Shown here: positions 63,126 through 64,000 of the stretch, piece after piece
Layout of the letters: each line of letters opens with the position of its first letter
Position numbering within the stretch: position 1 is the stretch's first letter
Origin: Planctomycetota bacterium
GTDB lineage: Bacteria; Planctomycetota; Planctomycetia; Planctomycetales; Planctomycetaceae
Assembly (NCBI GenBank): GCA_018242525.1
Contig: JAFEBS010000039.1
Coordinates: forward strand, 1-64,000
DNA: 64,000 nt
Direction: 5' to 3'
The notes under the pieces: generated by a model
The model's database searches: none
Seen by the model: the letters and a program-made list of their open reading frames with translations, nothing else
Told to the model about the DNA's origin: nothing
Program-made: the position numbers and the translations under genes

Positions 63126-63207
63126 GGTAAAAGGGGGCTGACCCTTTGGAGGGCCATCGATTCACCTTGAACATCACCTGCCCGGTGAGGGTCAGACCCC
63201 TTTTACC
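63126..63207. repeat. dispersed repeat of the ctgaccctttggag family, copy 2 (hairpin)
   Basis: The left arm ggtaaaagggggctgaccct (63126-63145) and right arm agggtcagaccccttttacc (63188-63207) are reverse complements with one mismatch. The inner part matches copy 1 at 59805-59842. It lies 31 bases before the eboE-like start. Confidence 0.85.
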
Positions 63208-63237
63208 ACGGACTGTTAGCCCGAAAGCCAGACCGCC

Positions 63238-64000
63238 ATGACAATCAGTTCGCTGCCGCTCAGCTATTGCACCAACGTCCACCCCGGCCGGTCCGTCGCC
63301 GAGGTCGAAGAGGGGCTGGATCGCTTCACAATCCCCATCAAATCCGGTTACGGACACGACCTGGCCGCCGGCTTATGGCTGGCGGCTCCCGTCATCCGTG
63401 AACTGGAATCAACCCCGGATGCGATCCGTCGATTTGCCGACGGCCTGACCCGGCGGGGCCTGACCTGCTACACACTGAATGCCTTTCCTTACGGCGATTT
63501 TCATTCGGCCCGGGTCAAGGAAAACGTCTATCTGCCCGACTGGACGCAACCCAATCGGCTCGACTACACGCTGGCCTGTGCCCGTGTTCTGGCCGCGCTG
63601 CTGCCCGCAGGAGTCGACGGCAGCATCTCGACCGTCCCGCTGGGGTTCAAACCGTTCGAGCATCCCGCCGATTTCGCAGATCGCTGCGCCGATCAATTGA
63701 TCGAACTGGCTCGCGGTCTGGATCGACTGCACTCGGACACGGGTCGCGTGATCCGACTGGCGCTCGAGCCCGAACCGTTCTGCGTGATCGAAACGACGGA
63801 CGAAACGCTGCGGTTTTTCGCGCGGCTGCGTGAACGGGCCACCGGGGCCGGGGCGCTCGACGTTGTCCAAACTCACCTGGGTGTCTGTTACGATGTCTGC
63901 CATCAGGCGGTGGAATTCGAGGACGTTGCCGCCTCGATCCGCTCGCTGGCCGCGGCCGAGATCCGCATCAACAAGGTCCACATCACCTGCGCCATCGAGA
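63238..64000 (+). CDS. eboE: EboE-like metabolite traffic protein, 5' part (runs off the window)
   Basis: At least 254 residues from ATG 63238, open to the window end. The opening LSYCTNVHPGRSVAEVEEGL and LTCYTLNAFPYGDFH, then LALEPEPFCVIETTDE and GVCYDVCHQAVEFED, follow the TIM-barrel layout of EboE, a relative of sugar phosphate isomerases/epimerases. EboE belongs to the ebo gene set (eboA-F), which in cyanobacteria and pseudomonads is linked to moving or exporting a precursor metabolite across the membrane. The other ebo genes are expected just outside the window to the right. The upstream 31 bases include the end of a palindromic repeat. The product is unfinished here. Confidence 0.75.
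   Translation, partial: MTISSLPLSYCTNVHPGRSVAEVEEGLDRFTIPIKSGYGHDLAAGLWLAAPVIRELESTPDAIRRFADGLTRRGLTCYTLNAFPYGDFHSARVKENVYLPDWTQPNRLDYTLACARVLAALLPAGVDGSISTVPLGFKPFEHPADFADRCADQLIELARGLDRLHSDTGRVIRLALEPEPFCVIETTDETLRFFARLRERATGAGALDVVQTHLGVCYDVCHQAVEFEDVAASIRSLAAAEIRINKVHITCAIE

Overview
The window comes from a GC-rich, Gram-negative-type bacterium of the phylum Planctomycetota. I see this in gene content typical of that phylum: a PVC-type membrane-bound dehydrogenase/cytochrome c protein, a DUF1549/DUF1553 plus DUF1501 gene pair, a Ser/Thr kinase fused to formylglycine-enzyme-like modules, a membrane protein with N-terminal zinc ribbons, and short palindromic repeats of planctomycete type (ctagcccgacgcg... 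and gggtctcccgaccccgcc...). The genus cannot be fixed from sequence alone. There are no rRNA genes, no intact tRNA, no CRISPR array, no transposase and no phage module. This is ordinary chromosome with accessory lineage-specific genes.

Layout. 0.2-9 kb: a secreted unknown, a VOC protein, Ada (alkylation repair), a MoxR-like AAA ATPase, two adjacent paralogous PilZ-like membrane proteins, MutY and a beta-helix protein. 9-23.4 kb: a kinase with two FGE modules, the giant PVC cytochrome, then a leftward series (STAS protein, kinase with pseudo-receiver, NnrE, SGNH hydrolase, prenyltransferase-fold membrane protein). 23.9-28.5 kb: an outer-membrane/lipid A block, OmpH(Skp)-LpxC-LpxA-LpxA-Gfo/Idh/MocA oxidoreductase. 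28.6-33.5 kb: Bcp, a DksA/TraR protein overlapping LspA, TatC with a large periplasmic insertion, and a zinc-ribbon membrane protein. 33.8-38.5 kb: DUF1549 and Tat-signal DUF1501 proteins and a YkgJ-type cysteine-cluster protein.

38.8-43.5 kb: a Pro/Gly-rich putative lipoprotein followed by two proteins that look like fused type IV pilus/type II secretion inner-membrane platform subunits (PilM+PilN-like and PilO+Ig+PilP-like). 43.7-46.9 kb: a tight rightward operon of a lipid-type methyltransferase (BtaB-like), a glycosyltransferase, an EEP-family phosphatase and a small membrane protein, probably acting on membrane lipids. 46.9-54.2 kb: an OB-like membrane protein, an orphan GroES-like protein, an MFS/spermidine synthase-like fusion, a small membrane protein flanked by a perfect 50-bp inverted repeat, and a tRNA-dihydrouridine synthase. 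54.2-59 kb: two separate OmpR-type two-component systems. 59.4-63 kb: DgkA, a LamG-like secreted protein, a membrane-anchored anti-sigma-like protein and an ECF sigma factor. The right edge cuts an eboE-like gene.

The genes that most plausibly work together are the lipid A block, the fused Pil platform, the lipid-modification operon, the ECF sigma/anti-sigma pair, and the Tat components with their likely substrate (the DUF1501 protein). All functional calls are by motif and family recall; no database search was run.
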